A DNA stretch of 64,000 nucleotides from Ruficoccus sp. ZRK36. Lineage in GTDB: Bacteria; Verrucomicrobiota; Verrucomicrobiia; Opitutales; Cerasicoccaceae. The notes beneath the pieces are model-generated. The model did not search any database, had not been told where the DNA came from, and saw only the letters and a list, made by a program, of their open reading frames with translations. Location: the NCBI RefSeq assembly GCF_019603315.1, contig NZ_CP080649.1, positions 1,813,501-1,877,500 of the forward strand, given 5' to 3'. The translations under genes were made by a program, and so were the position numbers. Within the stretch, counting starts at the first letter, position 1; each line of letters starts with the position of its first letter. Of this stretch, positions 15,823 to 24,827 are shown in pieces.

Positions 15823-18790
15823 GACGAACAGCTCCATCCACAAAGAAATCGTGCTAGAAGAGCATCTGGTGCAGAACCTATGCTTTGGCTTGGGATATGA
15901 AGAGCGCTCGCCGGATGACTTTGACCGCAATCTGGCACTCGATACGGACGTGCTGATCGAGTTTATCCAGCAGACCCAAGCGGATGAGTGGGAAAAACTG
16001 ACCGCACAATACGCAGACAGCGCGAAGGCCGAGCTACTGAAGCAGCTTGAGAAGGCATTGAAATCTCGCGGCACTCTGGACGTGCTACGCCATGGTCTGA
16101 AGCTGATCCCGAATATCCAGCTTCGCTTCTGTTTCTTTCAACCCGCATCCGGCCTGAATGCGGAGCTGGTTTCGCTTTACGAGAACAATCGCCTCACGGT
16201 GATCCGGCAGCTCAAATACAGTCAGAAGAATGAAAACGCCATCGACGTTGGGCTGTTTCTAAACGGCATCCCTGTGGCGACACTGGAGCTGAAGAACCTG
16301 CTTACAGGTTCCACCTTCAAACACGCGGAGCGGCAATACATCAAAGACCGCTCTCCGGCGGGAGAGCCTTTGCTGACCTTTAAGCGCGGGGCACTCGTGC
16401 ATTTCGCTCTGGATGAAGACAACGTGTCTATGACTACACGCCTCCAGAACGGAAAAACCCACTTTTTGCCCTTCAATCGGGGCAATGAAGGCGGGGCTGG
16501 CAATCCAGACGTGCCGAATGAATTTCGTGTCGCCTATCTCTACAACGACATCGCTGACGAAGACTGGCAGCGCAAAGCGGTATTCAGCCGCGAAGCTTTG
16601 CTGGCGATCATTGGCCGCTTCATGCACTTGAGCAAGGAGGCGAATAAGGCCGAAGTGATGATCTTCCCACGCTTTCAACAACTGGATGCGGTATTGAAAA
16701 TCATGGCACACGCCAAAGCGAAAGGCACTGGCCACAATTACCTCATCCAACACTCGGCTGGCTCTGGTAAGTCCAACACGATTGGCTGGACAGCCCACCA
16801 AGTCATCAACCTACACACCGAGGCGGACGAACCGATTTTCGATACGGCGATTATCGTGACCGACCGTATCGTGCTCGACCGCCAGCTTCAGAATACGGTG
16901 AAGCAGTTTGAGCAGACGAAAGGCGTGGTGAAAAAGATCGATGGCACGTCCAAGCAGCTCAAGAAGGCGATTGAGGGCGGAGCGCGGATCATCATCACGA
17001 CAATCCAGAAGTTCGGCACCGATCATTTGAAAACCGTGGCGGGGCAATCAGAGCGAAAATTTGCCATCCTGATTGACGAGGCGCACGGCTCGCAGTCTGG
17101 AAAGACTGCTCAGGCCATGACCGATGCACTGACACGGGAAGCCTCTTCGAGTGACGACATCGAAGACATTATTGCCGAATATCAGAAAGGCCGAGGCCCT
17201 CAGCCCAATATCAGCTACTTCGCTTTCACCGCTACACCCCGCAACGTGACACTGGAGCGTTTTGGGATACGCGGAGCAGATGGGCTGCCGAGGGCTTTCC
17301 ACCTTTATTCTATGCGACAGGCTATCGAAGAAGGCTTCATTCTTGATGTCCTGCAAAACTACATGACCTACTCGGCTTACTACAAGCTGGAGAAAACGAT
17401 TGAGGACGATCCGACGCTGCACACGAAGAAAGCACAGCGTAAGGTGGCTAAATTCGCTCACCTGCATCCGACCGCAATCAGCCAGAAAGTCGAAGTGATT
17501 GTGGAACACTTCCGCCGACACGTCATGCAGGAGCTGCATGGACAAGCCAAGGCAATGGTCGTCACTGCCAGCCGTGAAGCCGCCTTGCGCTACTATCAGG
17601 GGCTTCAGGAATATATCCGCAAGCAGGGCTATACGGATATGAAGGCACTGGTCGCATTTTCCGGTGAGCTGGAAATCGACGGTGTAACCTATACCGAAGC
17701 TGCCGTGAATGGGTTCTCGGAAACGCAGCTTCCCGAAAAGTTTGATACCGAAGAAGACTATCGCCTTCTCATTGTCGCGGAGAAATATCAGACGGGCTTC
17801 GACCAGCCGAAACTTTGCTCCATGTATGTGGATCGTAAACTGGCCGGACTACAAGCAGTGCAAACCCTGTCCCGCCTGAACCGCACAATGGTAGGCAAGA
17901 AGAACACGTATATCCTCGATTTTCAGAACTCAATCGACGACATCAAAGAAGCCTTCCGTCCCTTCTTCCAAGCGACCACGCTTGAAGAGACTTCAGACCC
18001 CAATCAGATTTATGACCTCGAAGCCAAACTCAGGGGCTTTGCCATTCTGGACGAAGGTGAAATCGACCGCTTTTCCGAGATTTTCTTCAGTGTCGATTTA
18101 ACTTCGAATGATCGAATTCAGCTCGAAGGCTTGGTGCGGGAAGCAGTCAATCGCTTCAGCTATGAGGATGACGAAGGGAAGCAGGAGGAATTTCGCCAGC
18201 TTCTGAGGAGCTTCATGCGCTTCTACGCATTTGTCGCCCAGATCGTCAGGCTCTCCGACAACAGCTTGGAAAAGCTTTATGCTTACACCGCTTGGCTCGT
18301 GCGCTTGTTGCCGAACCGCGAAGTGCCGCCTGAAATCGAAATCACCAACGAGATGTTGGAGTTGCAGGCGTTCAAAGTCAGCCAGCTGGAAGCTGGCAGC
18401 GCGTCACTAGGCGTTGAGGAAGATCAAGCCTTGTATCCAATCAAGGAGTTTGGAGCGAAAACTTACACTCCCGAAGAGGAAAAGTCGCTATCTGAAATCA
18501 TTGATTCATTCAACGACCGACACGGCACGAACTTCAGCAAGGAAGACTTCCTGCGCTTCGAGCAGGTAAACAAGGAAATCATGGATGAGGACATGAAGGA
18601 AATGCTGCGAAACAATCCGCCGGACGTGGTTTTCTCAGCCTTCAGTAATGCCTTCTTCCGTGGCGCAATCCGTATGTTCCAACGGGATTCCGAGATGAAG
18701 AACATCATCCTAACCGATGAGAAGGCACGCGAGCAGGCCATCCAGCATTTCTTCAGCCGCGCCATGCGCGAAGCACGAGAGAGCGCGTAG
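15815..18790 (+). CDS. hsdR: type I restriction endonuclease/translocase (HsdR)
   Basis: A 991-residue protein. The N-terminal nuclease domain has IDVGLFLNGIPVATLELKN (Asp and Glu-x-Lys at about 143-161). The SF2 translocase follows with Walker A HSAGSGKSN (Lys319), DEAH box LIDEAHGSQSG (421-424) and motif FAFTATPR, then the second RecA domain with YQTGFDQPKL and LSRLNR. The C-terminal helical part should dock to the methylase. It moves DNA and cuts it when unmodified sites are met. The ATG at 15815 overlaps the Shedu-like stop. Length is normal for the family. Confidence 0.96.
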   Translation: MAKTNSSIHKEIVLEEHLVQNLCFGLGYEERSPDDFDRNLALDTDVLIEFIQQTQADEWEKLTAQYADSAKAELLKQLEKALKSRGTLDVLRHGLKLIPNIQLRFCFFQPASGLNAELVSLYENNRLTVIRQLKYSQKNENAIDVGLFLNGIPVATLELKNLLTGSTFKHAERQYIKDRSPAGEPLLTFKRGALVHFALDEDNVSMTTRLQNGKTHFLPFNRGNEGGAGNPDVPNEFRVAYLYNDIADEDWQRKAVFSREALLAIIGRFMHLSKEANKAEVMIFPRFQQLDAVLKIMAHAKAKGTGHNYLIQHSAGSGKSNTIGWTAHQVINLHTEADEPIFDTAIIVTDRIVLDRQLQNTVKQFEQTKGVVKKIDGTSKQLKKAIEGGARIIITTIQKFGTDHLKTVAGQSERKFAILIDEAHGSQSGKTAQAMTDALTREASSSDDIEDIIAEYQKGRGPQPNISYFAFTATPRNVTLERFGIRGADGLPRAFHLYSMRQAIEEGFILDVLQNYMTYSAYYKLEKTIEDDPTLHTKKAQRKVAKFAHLHPTAISQKVEVIVEHFRRHVMQELHGQAKAMVVTASREAALRYYQGLQEYIRKQGYTDMKALVAFSGELEIDGVTYTEAAVNGFSETQLPEKFDTEEDYRLLIVAEKYQTGFDQPKLCSMYVDRKLAGLQAVQTLSRLNRTMVGKKNTYILDFQNSIDDIKEAFRPFFQATTLEETSDPNQIYDLEAKLRGFAILDEGEIDRFSEIFFSVDLTSNDRIQLEGLVREAVNRFSYEDDEGKQEEFRQLLRSFMRFYAFVAQIVRLSDNSLEKLYAYTAWLVRLLPNREVPPEIEITNEMLELQAFKVSQLEAGSASLGVEEDQALYPIKEFGAKTYTPEEEKSLSEIIDSFNDRHGTNFSKEDFLRFEQVNKEIMDEDMKEMLRNNPPDVVFSAFSNAFFRGAIRMFQRDSEMKNIILTDEKAREQAIQHFFSRAMREARESA

Positions 18791-18822
18791 AATAATCTAG
18801 AAACAGCTTATACAACCTTGAC

Positions 18823-21060
18823 ATGAAAGACGCACAAAAGCCCGACCATATCAGCCTGAACACGCTCATTTCGCGATTAAAGGAAGGGCGTTTTATGATA
18901 CCCGACTTCCAACGTGAATTCGAGTGGAAGCCATGGGACATTCGTGACCTGATGCGATCAATATTCCTCGATTACTACATCGGGAGCCTGCTTTTGTGGA
19001 AAGGTAAGGATGAGAATTTCGAGGCTTTGAGTTGCGAACCTGTTTACGGCACAGATGGAGCTGGAAATCGCGAGCACATCGTGCTCGATGGTCAGCAGAG
19101 ACTCACCGCGATGAATTATGCGTTCACCGCGCCCAATCAGCCACTTCCATCCAGAAGTAATCCATACTATTACTTCATTCGAGTGGATCGGTTTATGGCT
19201 GAGGAGTATGACCAAGCCTTTGAGTATGACTGGACAAAGCAGCGTCGGAACAAGTTGGAAAACGATCTCGAACACCAATATGCCGAGCACATTTTCCCTC
19301 TCTGGATAATCGGCCAAGGCGGTCGAAAGCTCTACAAGTGGTCAGACGGCTACGCGGACTATTGGAAAAAGAAAACGGAAGAAGCAGCGACCTCAGGCGA
19401 TAGCGCACTTGAAGAAATTGCCCGTAAGCATTCTGAGAATGCATTGATCTTCGATGAGCATATTCAAGGCATCACGGAGCAATACCAAGTTTCATATATC
19501 GAATTGGATCGAGATATTGGTGTGGATAAGGTCTGTGACATATTCACCCAGATCAACAGCAAGGGCGTTCGCCTCGATGTCTTCGACCTTATCAACGCAC
19601 TGCTGAAGCCAAAGGGCTTGCAGCTGAAACACCTATGGCGTGAGGCCAAAAGCCGTTTGGAGTTTGTCGAAAGTGATAAGCTAAACGTCTATATCCTTCA
19701 GGTGATGTCCATTCTGGTGCAGGCGTATTGTTCGCCGAAGTATCTCTACTTCCTTCTTCCAGCACAGGAGAAACCAGTGCGTGATCCTGATGGCACCCGA
19801 CGCAAGGAGGTTCTTATTCCAGATACGAATGCTTTTGAAAGCCGTTGGAACAAGGCTGTCGATGCACTGGAAAATGCAATCAAGATTCTCAGGCATCCGC
19901 AGGAGTATGGTGCGGTATCGTCCAAATATCTGCCATACGTTTCTATTCTCCCTGCTTTCGCGGCAATACGCCAAGCTACGAAGTTGGTTGAACCGAATAA
20001 GCAGATAGATGCTCAGCGAAAAATTCGTCACTGGTATTGGGCTTCTATCTTCAACAGTCGCTATTCAGGCTCCGTTGAATCAACAGCCGCACGTGACTTT
20101 CTGGATATTAGGGAGTGGATCGACGATGACGCAGCGCAGCCGGCATTGATTGCTGAATTCTCTCAGAGATTTCGCAACCTAGATTTTCGTAAGGAAACCA
20201 GCACTCAAAGCTCGGTCTATAAGGGGGTGTTCAACTTGCTTGTGTTGAAAGGTGCCCGTGACTGGATGACCAGCGATGTTCCCCATCACGATGAGTTGGA
20301 CGACCATCACATCGTTCCGGTTTCGCGCGGAAAGGATGATTTGGACCTCAAGGGCGATGCCATTCATACCATCCTTAACAGAACACCGCTCACCGCTGAC
20401 ACCAATCGCAAGGTAATTGGCAACAAGCTTCCCAATGAGTATCTCCCTGAACTGATACAAGAGAACGGATTAGAGCAGGTTCGAGGTATGATGGAATCAC
20501 ACCTCATATCCGCTAAAGCCTTGGATATTTTGCTCAGAGATCCGTTTGCGCCGGATGATTTCGACGAATTCATCAGCGAGCGGCAGCGAAGTATTCAGGA
20601 AGCCATTGAAAATCTTCTGATTAAGGAACGCCTCGACCTCAGCCCTCAGTTGAGAGAGCTGGATGAGGCAGTCGAAACGACCGAACTTGGCTTGAGATAC
20701 TGTGTGCAGGAAATCGTTGCACAGGATGGCAAAGAGTTTCCGCCTCACATTCTGGCCAAGGTTAAGGAGCGCATCCAGAGGGCGGACAAGAAGGATGCAT
20801 CCTTCGATGCAGATTATTATTCAGAGATAAAGGGGCAGCTCGAATACTTCGACCTCAGAGAATTGCAGGACACAATCCTAAACAAAGCTCTATGGCCTGA
20901 CTTTGAACCAAAATTCAAAAACAAAGAGGCTCTGATGACTAAATTCGGGCAGCTCGCCGAGATGCGCAATGGCATTCGCCATAGCAGAAACCTCAGCGAG
21001 ATTACCCGTAAGGAAGGTGAAGCCGCGCTTCTTTGGTTTAAAGAGGTGCTTGGTAATTAA
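18823..21060 (+). CDS. GmrSD-type DUF262/DUF1524 protein
   Basis: A 745-residue protein. The N-terminal DUF262 domain has MIPDFQREFEWKPWDIRDLM and IVLDGQQRLTAM (DGQQR near 90), the ParB-like NTP-binding motif. The DUF1524 HNH-type nuclease has HHDELDDHHIVPVSRG near 490, followed by NRTPLTADTNRKVIGNKLP. About 200 C-terminal residues are helical. GmrSD proteins cut foreign, often modified, phage DNA. It starts 32 bases after hsdR on the same strand, so it probably belongs to the same defence transcription unit, giving modification-dependent restriction beside the type I system. HNH residues are intact. Confidence 0.9.
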   Translation: MKDAQKPDHISLNTLISRLKEGRFMIPDFQREFEWKPWDIRDLMRSIFLDYYIGSLLLWKGKDENFEALSCEPVYGTDGAGNREHIVLDGQQRLTAMNYAFTAPNQPLPSRSNPYYYFIRVDRFMAEEYDQAFEYDWTKQRRNKLENDLEHQYAEHIFPLWIIGQGGRKLYKWSDGYADYWKKKTEEAATSGDSALEEIARKHSENALIFDEHIQGITEQYQVSYIELDRDIGVDKVCDIFTQINSKGVRLDVFDLINALLKPKGLQLKHLWREAKSRLEFVESDKLNVYILQVMSILVQAYCSPKYLYFLLPAQEKPVRDPDGTRRKEVLIPDTNAFESRWNKAVDALENAIKILRHPQEYGAVSSKYLPYVSILPAFAAIRQATKLVEPNKQIDAQRKIRHWYWASIFNSRYSGSVESTAARDFLDIREWIDDDAAQPALIAEFSQRFRNLDFRKETSTQSSVYKGVFNLLVLKGARDWMTSDVPHHDELDDHHIVPVSRGKDDLDLKGDAIHTILNRTPLTADTNRKVIGNKLPNEYLPELIQENGLEQVRGMMESHLISAKALDILLRDPFAPDDFDEFISERQRSIQEAIENLLIKERLDLSPQLRELDEAVETTELGLRYCVQEIVAQDGKEFPPHILAKVKERIQRADKKDASFDADYYSEIKGQLEYFDLRELQDTILNKALWPDFEPKFKNKEALMTKFGQLAEMRNGIRHSRNLSEITRKEGEAALLWFKEVLGN

Positions 21061-21170
21061 AACTACGTCTCATGGATACCATCAAAAAGCTAAGGATTAT
21101 CTGTCTGAGCCTCCCTCAAGTGGTCCATTGCTGATGAGATGATTTTCTGTCAAACGACAGATAATCGAGT

Positions 21171-21248
21171 ATGAAACGAGGAAGACCAAGCACCGAAGAG
21201 GTCATCCGTATTCTTCGCGCAAGCGAAGTGTGCATTCATGGGCCGTAA
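21171..21248 (+). pseudogene. short IS3-type OrfA remnant, cut by IS66
   Basis: A 25-codon frame starting MKRGRPSTEEVIRILRASE, similar to the first residues of IS3-family OrfA (TEEQIIxILREAE). Its present stop lies in the left end of IS66; without the IS66 copy the frame would run only three codons further to a TGA at 23775-23777. A 10-bp inverted repeat (ATTATCTGTC at 21096-21105, GACAGATAAT at 21156-21165) stands just upstream. It is probably a relic of an older insertion. Confidence 0.35.
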
Positions 21249-21355
21249 GCGTCATGCCAAGCACCGTTTGATTTTGCTTGCCGCGTCGTTTGCGGTGTCG
21301 CTTGCGTTGGAGGGGGGCGCGTACGCCGTGTCCCCGGGGATTGGGCTGGTCGGCC

Positions 21356-22873
21356 TCAGGCGGCGTTTGCCGGCAGGAGTCGTTTGCTCTTGGCGATGGC
21401 GGCAGGGGTGTAGGCTTGGATTTGCCAGTTGGTGGCGGCGGGGAGTTCCCTGAGCAGGAGGAGGAGGTACTGGTAGGGGTCGAGTCCGTATCGTTTGGCA
21501 GACTCGATGAGGGTGTAAAGGATGGCAGCGGTTCTTCCTGATGTTTCCGAGCCGATAAAGGTCCAGTTTTTGGCGCCGATCTTGGTGGGGCGGATGGCTC
21601 GCTCGACCTCGTTGTTGTCGATGTCGATGGCCCCGTTTTGGAGGAAGGCTTCCAGTCCGCTCCACTGGCCCAGGGCGTAGTCGATGGCCTTGGCCATGGA
21701 GCACTGGGGGCGGTAGCGCTGGCGCAGGATGGGCAAGGCCCTTTTCAGGCGGGCCACGACGGGGGCCGACTGCGTGGCACGCCGAGCTGACCGCAAGGCG
21801 GGTCCGGCCTTGTCGTCACGCAGGCGTTGCTCAACGCGGTAAAGCTGGGCGATCTGCCCGAGTATCCATCCGGCCACGCTCGGGGCGTGTTCGCGAGCTT
21901 CAAAAAACTTGCGCCGGGTATGGGCCCAGCAACTGGCCAACTGAACCGGTCCCTGTTCCAGCTCCAGGTCCGGTCCGGCGCGTTGTCTGGCCACACTGGG
22001 ATAGGCGGCGTAGCCGTCACACTGGATAATGCCTCGGTAGTGCTCGGGGAGTATCTGCTGGAGGCACTCGGCTGAGCGGCTCGGATGCCAGATGTAAATG
22101 ACGTAGCCGTTGGGCAGGGAGCAGACCCACAGGTAGCCCTTGGCGGTTTGGCCCCGGCCCGGATCAAGGTACGGGATGGGCGTCTCATCGATTTGCAGGT
22201 AGGCGTGGGCCATCTGCTCGCGGGCCATCCACTCGTAGAGCAACTGGCAGGTATCGGCGGCCAGGTCCACCCAGCGACACAGGGTCTGCCGCGAGAGCTC
22301 CACGCCTGCGCGCCGGTAAATCTGCGACTGCCGGTAAAGCGGAAGGTGATCGGCATATTTGCCGATCACCACCTGAGCGATCAGTTCCGGGGTGGCCAGG
22401 CAGCGTTCCTGCATACACGGAGGCAGCGGCGCGATCACCGGCGCGGTAAAGGGAGCGTCCTTGCGGACGTACTTGCGCCGGATCAGGCGGCGACGGTAAA
22501 AGCGCCCCGGCTCGTAATCGAGCTGCTCGCTGACCTCTTCGCCCATCAGCCGCCACTCTTGCGGGCAAGCCAGCACCTCGTCCGGGTCGAGCACGACTTC
22601 CTTCACCGGCAGGTGCTCGGGCACGCGCGGACCGGGGCGGCGGGGCTTGCTCGGAGCCTTTTGGGTGACTCCCGCGGGCGGCTCAACGGCGGCGGGAGCC
22701 TCGTCTATTTTTTCCGCAAGCCCTCCGAGCAGCTCAAGTTGCGCGGGGTCCAGCTTCTCGCTCTTTTTGCCGTAAAGGGCACGCACCAGCGCGTCGATCT
22801 TCTCCCGCAACAACCGGTTTTCCAACTGAGCCGCCTCCAGTTTGGCTTCGAGGGCGGCTTCGCGGTCGGTCAT
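21356..22873 (-). CDS. tnpC: IS66 transposase (TnpC)
   Basis: A 505-residue DDE transposase. The N-terminus has a leucine-zipper-like helix (AALEAKLEAAQLENRLLREK), then the IS66 zinc-binding region (ACPQEWRLMGEE, degenerate) and the catalytic core with Asp in LQIDETPIPYLD, Asp in IIQCDGYAAYP and Glu in NNEVERAIRPTKIG. The C-terminal IS66 segment has FIGSETSGRTAAILYTLIES. All catalytic residues are present, so it is likely active. It is the last gene of the three-gene IS66 operon and ends about 110 bases from the left inverted repeat. Confidence 0.96.
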   Translation of the reverse strand: MTDREAALEAKLEAAQLENRLLREKIDALVRALYGKKSEKLDPAQLELLGGLAEKIDEAPAAVEPPAGVTQKAPSKPRRPGPRVPEHLPVKEVVLDPDEVLACPQEWRLMGEEVSEQLDYEPGRFYRRRLIRRKYVRKDAPFTAPVIAPLPPCMQERCLATPELIAQVVIGKYADHLPLYRQSQIYRRAGVELSRQTLCRWVDLAADTCQLLYEWMAREQMAHAYLQIDETPIPYLDPGRGQTAKGYLWVCSLPNGYVIYIWHPSRSAECLQQILPEHYRGIIQCDGYAAYPSVARQRAGPDLELEQGPVQLASCWAHTRRKFFEAREHAPSVAGWILGQIAQLYRVEQRLRDDKAGPALRSARRATQSAPVVARLKRALPILRQRYRPQCSMAKAIDYALGQWSGLEAFLQNGAIDIDNNEVERAIRPTKIGAKNWTFIGSETSGRTAAILYTLIESAKRYGLDPYQYLLLLLRELPAATNWQIQAYTPAAIAKSKRLLPANAA

Positions 22874-22918
22874 GATGCCATCACTGTATCCATTTTAGCA
22901 TGACAGTAAAGCTCATTA

Positions 22919-23275
22919 TCACGGCTCGCGTTCATACCAGGGTAAAAACTTTGCCCCCTGCATCTGCACCCCGTCGCACAACAGCACAAACGCCTCCGGG
23001 CGCAGCCGCAGCTTCACTGCCGTGGGGTCCGTCGAGACTGGCCAACTGAAGCGACCAACCTCCAACCTTTTGTTCAGGAGCCACAAACCCGTCCCGTCGA
23101 AGTAAAGCGCCTTCAGGCGTGTGCGCCGCTTGTTCGTGAACAAAAACAGCGCTCCCCCGCGCACCGATTCCTTCAGGCGCTGCGTCACCAGCGCTTCCAG
23201 TCCACTAAACCCTTTGCGCATGTCGCAAGGCTCCAGCGCCACGAACACACGCAGACTCCCGCTGAAGCTCAGCAT
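22919..23275 (-). CDS. tnpB: IS66 accessory protein TnpB (Orf2)
   Basis: A 118-residue protein with the family signature VFVALEPCDMRKGFSGLEAL, followed by LFLFTNKRRTRLKALYFDG and LLNKRLEVGRFSWP. TnpB is required with TnpA for efficient IS66 transposition, though its biochemical role is unsettled. The start overlaps the end of tnpA by 7 bases and the gene lies 46 bases before tnpC. Length and motifs are normal for the family. Confidence 0.95.
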   Translation of the reverse strand: MLSFSGSLRVFVALEPCDMRKGFSGLEALVTQRLKESVRGGALFLFTNKRRTRLKALYFDGTGLWLLNKRLEVGRFSWPVSTDPTAVKLRLRPEAFVLLCDGVQMQGAKFLPWYEREP

Positions 23276-23691
23276 GACTCCTCCCGCAAGGCCCGCAGCA
23301 GCGCCACCGCCAGGGCAATATCCTCACGCCGGGCGATATGCACCTTCAGCCCGCCCGGCGTCTCCACCTCGACAGAGCCTCCAGTGCCCGCGCCCCCATC
23401 CAACACCGCCTCAACCAGCGCAATAGGGCCGGTCGTTCCGGTCAGCCCGGCTTCCCCGCTAAGAACACGATGCCGCGCCCGCACCCACCGCCTGAACGTC
23501 CCATCCCTCACCCCCAGACCCTCCGCAAATGCTCGCTCGCTCAGCCCGCTACGCTCGAACGCATCCAAGATCAACTCTCGCTGCCCGGGCGACACCCTCG
23601 ACACCCCAGCCAGCTCCCGCCTCAGCAACTCAAGCTCACTCAAGCCTGCGCTCCCGGCATCACATTCTGGCGGACAAGGCGTAATCTCCAT
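23269..23691 (-). CDS. tnpA: IS66 accessory protein TnpA
   Basis: A 140-residue protein with a helix-turn-helix in the first half (SPGQRELILDAFERSG, then SERAFAEGLGVRDGTFRRWV) as in IS66 TnpA proteins, and a C-terminal VHIARREDIALAVALLRAL, which resembles the tail of this group. It is the first gene of the IS66 operon and begins about 70 bases inside the right inverted repeat. It probably binds the IS ends. Confidence 0.88.
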   Translation of the reverse strand: MEITPCPPECDAGSAGLSELELLRRELAGVSRVSPGQRELILDAFERSGLSERAFAEGLGVRDGTFRRWVRARHRVLSGEAGLTGTTGPIALVEAVLDGGAGTGGSVEVETPGGLKVHIARREDIALAVALLRALREESC

Positions 23692-23773
23692 GCCTACCGA
23701 ATATACGACAACCCCCGCCCCCGCGGGCAGAATAAATCAACGGCACTTGGTATGACGCTTACCATGGGCCTGC

Positions 23774-24691
23774 TCAATGATCAGTGGACGAGCTTATAAA
23801 TTGCCATACGCCCGGATTCTCGAGCAATAGGTCAAATCCAGCATTTTGATGGACAAGGTTCAATAGGGCATGATCCCATTGGACGCCTGGATTTATAGCC
23901 AAGCGTTCCCAGTTAATGCGGTCTGCATAACGCATCACCAGTTGGTGATCCCATGGAACTGCTCGATTTGCAGACAGGGCGTTCCAATTCCAAGCGCCTG
24001 TGAATTTATCCATGATTTCGTTGCTAAAACAGAACCCCTCATTCTGGCTAAGCAAGTTCCAGTGTTCCAGTTGTGCCCATTGCAGAAAATCGTCAAAGTC
24101 CACCGGGTAGGACGCATTTTTCAAGAGGTTGAGACGTTCTTTCGGAGATAAGAACTCCGTTGTAAGTTGCTGCAAGACATGACTGCTCCACGGTAATGCC
24201 GGGTTATCGGCCATCATCAGCCAATTGAGCGACTCTTTTTCGCTGTAGATGAAGTCGATACTCCAAAAGCTTCCTCGGTTCTGGCTGAGCGACCAATAGT
24301 GCACCTGTTTCCGGAACCGCTCAATACGACTGGAACACCAATAAATCGATGCGTTATTGCTGATTGATTTCCAATGTAGGTTATCGCTTTCGTTGCTCAG
24401 GAAATCATCTGTCCATGGAAAGCCAATGTTTTTGGAAAACTCTGCGCGGTGCCACGGGAAGCGGTAGTATTTATCTACGGACCACGGCAGGGATGGGTTT
24501 GAACTGAGATTGTACAGGTCTAGTCGATCCATTCGCGCTGAAATGAAATTCCACGACCACTCAAAGCTCTGATTTAGGCTTAGTAGCCGCCAGTCCAATG
24601 CGTGCTCGATGCGTGGGGTGTCAGAGGGTTTGAAATGCCCATACCTTGATGCCAATTGAGCAACGAGTGTTCGAAATGTTTCAGCGTCCAT
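23774..24691 (-). CDS. tryptophan-rich repeat protein
   Basis: A 305-residue protein built of about ten degenerate repeats of 25-28 residues. The unit reads roughly W-x-x-L-S-x-N-x-x-(L/F)-P-W-(S/D)-x-x-(L/F/I); clear examples are LSSNPSLPWSVDKY, FSKNIGFPWTDDFL, MADNPALPWSSHVL, LSANRAVPWDHQLV and LAINPGVQWDHALL. There is no signal peptide or membrane helix, so it should be a cytoplasmic solenoid-like binding protein. I know similar repeats only as uncharacterised proteins. It is divergent from the small membrane protein and DnaE-like operon. IS66 sits 4 bases beyond its stop codon, so its original 3' surroundings are displaced but the gene is complete. Confidence 0.75.
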   Translation of the reverse strand: MDAETFRTLVAQLASRYGHFKPSDTPRIEHALDWRLLSLNQSFEWSWNFISARMDRLDLYNLSSNPSLPWSVDKYYRFPWHRAEFSKNIGFPWTDDFLSNESDNLHWKSISNNASIYWCSSRIERFRKQVHYWSLSQNRGSFWSIDFIYSEKESLNWLMMADNPALPWSSHVLQQLTTEFLSPKERLNLLKNASYPVDFDDFLQWAQLEHWNLLSQNEGFCFSNEIMDKFTGAWNWNALSANRAVPWDHQLVMRYADRINWERLAINPGVQWDHALLNLVHQNAGFDLLLENPGVWQFISSSTDH

Positions 24692-24783
24692 CGTTCCGGG
24701 AGATGATTTTTGTCATGGAGTGGGTTTTTGACAGTATATCGCCTCCCGCGACACAGTACGTCGCACTCGAGTGTATGATGGGA

Positions 24784-24804
24784 ATGTGATCAAACAGATC
24801 ACAT
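24784..24804 (+). promoter_or_regulatory. 8-bp perfect inverted repeat, candidate operator
   Basis: ATGTGATC and GATCACAT around AAACA. It lies 23 bases before the start of the small membrane protein (24828), between divergent genes. The half-site resembles TGTGA of CRP sites, but the spacing is longer than theirs. Confidence 0.45.
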
Positions 24805-24827
24805 CAATTAACCTATTCATCGATCAC

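Larger units (their letters stand above)
21245..23762 (-). mobile_element. IS66-family insertion sequence, complete
   Basis: The element is 2518 bp, bounded by inverted ends that begin GTAAGCGTCATGCCAAG on the left and GTAAGCGTCATACCAAG (reverse strand) on the right, the typical IS66 terminus. It is flanked by a perfect 8-bp target duplication CATGGGCC (21237-21244 and 23763-23770), the length expected for IS66. It contains tnpA, tnpB and tnpC, all intact and in order on the minus strand. The perfect duplication shows a recent single insertion. It landed 4 bases beyond the stop of the tryptophan-repeat gene. Confidence 0.96.

Noticed and set aside
24784-24804. CRP binding site
   Set aside because: The arms contain TGTGA/TCACA but the spacing is 9 bases instead of 6, so it is listed only as an inverted repeat.
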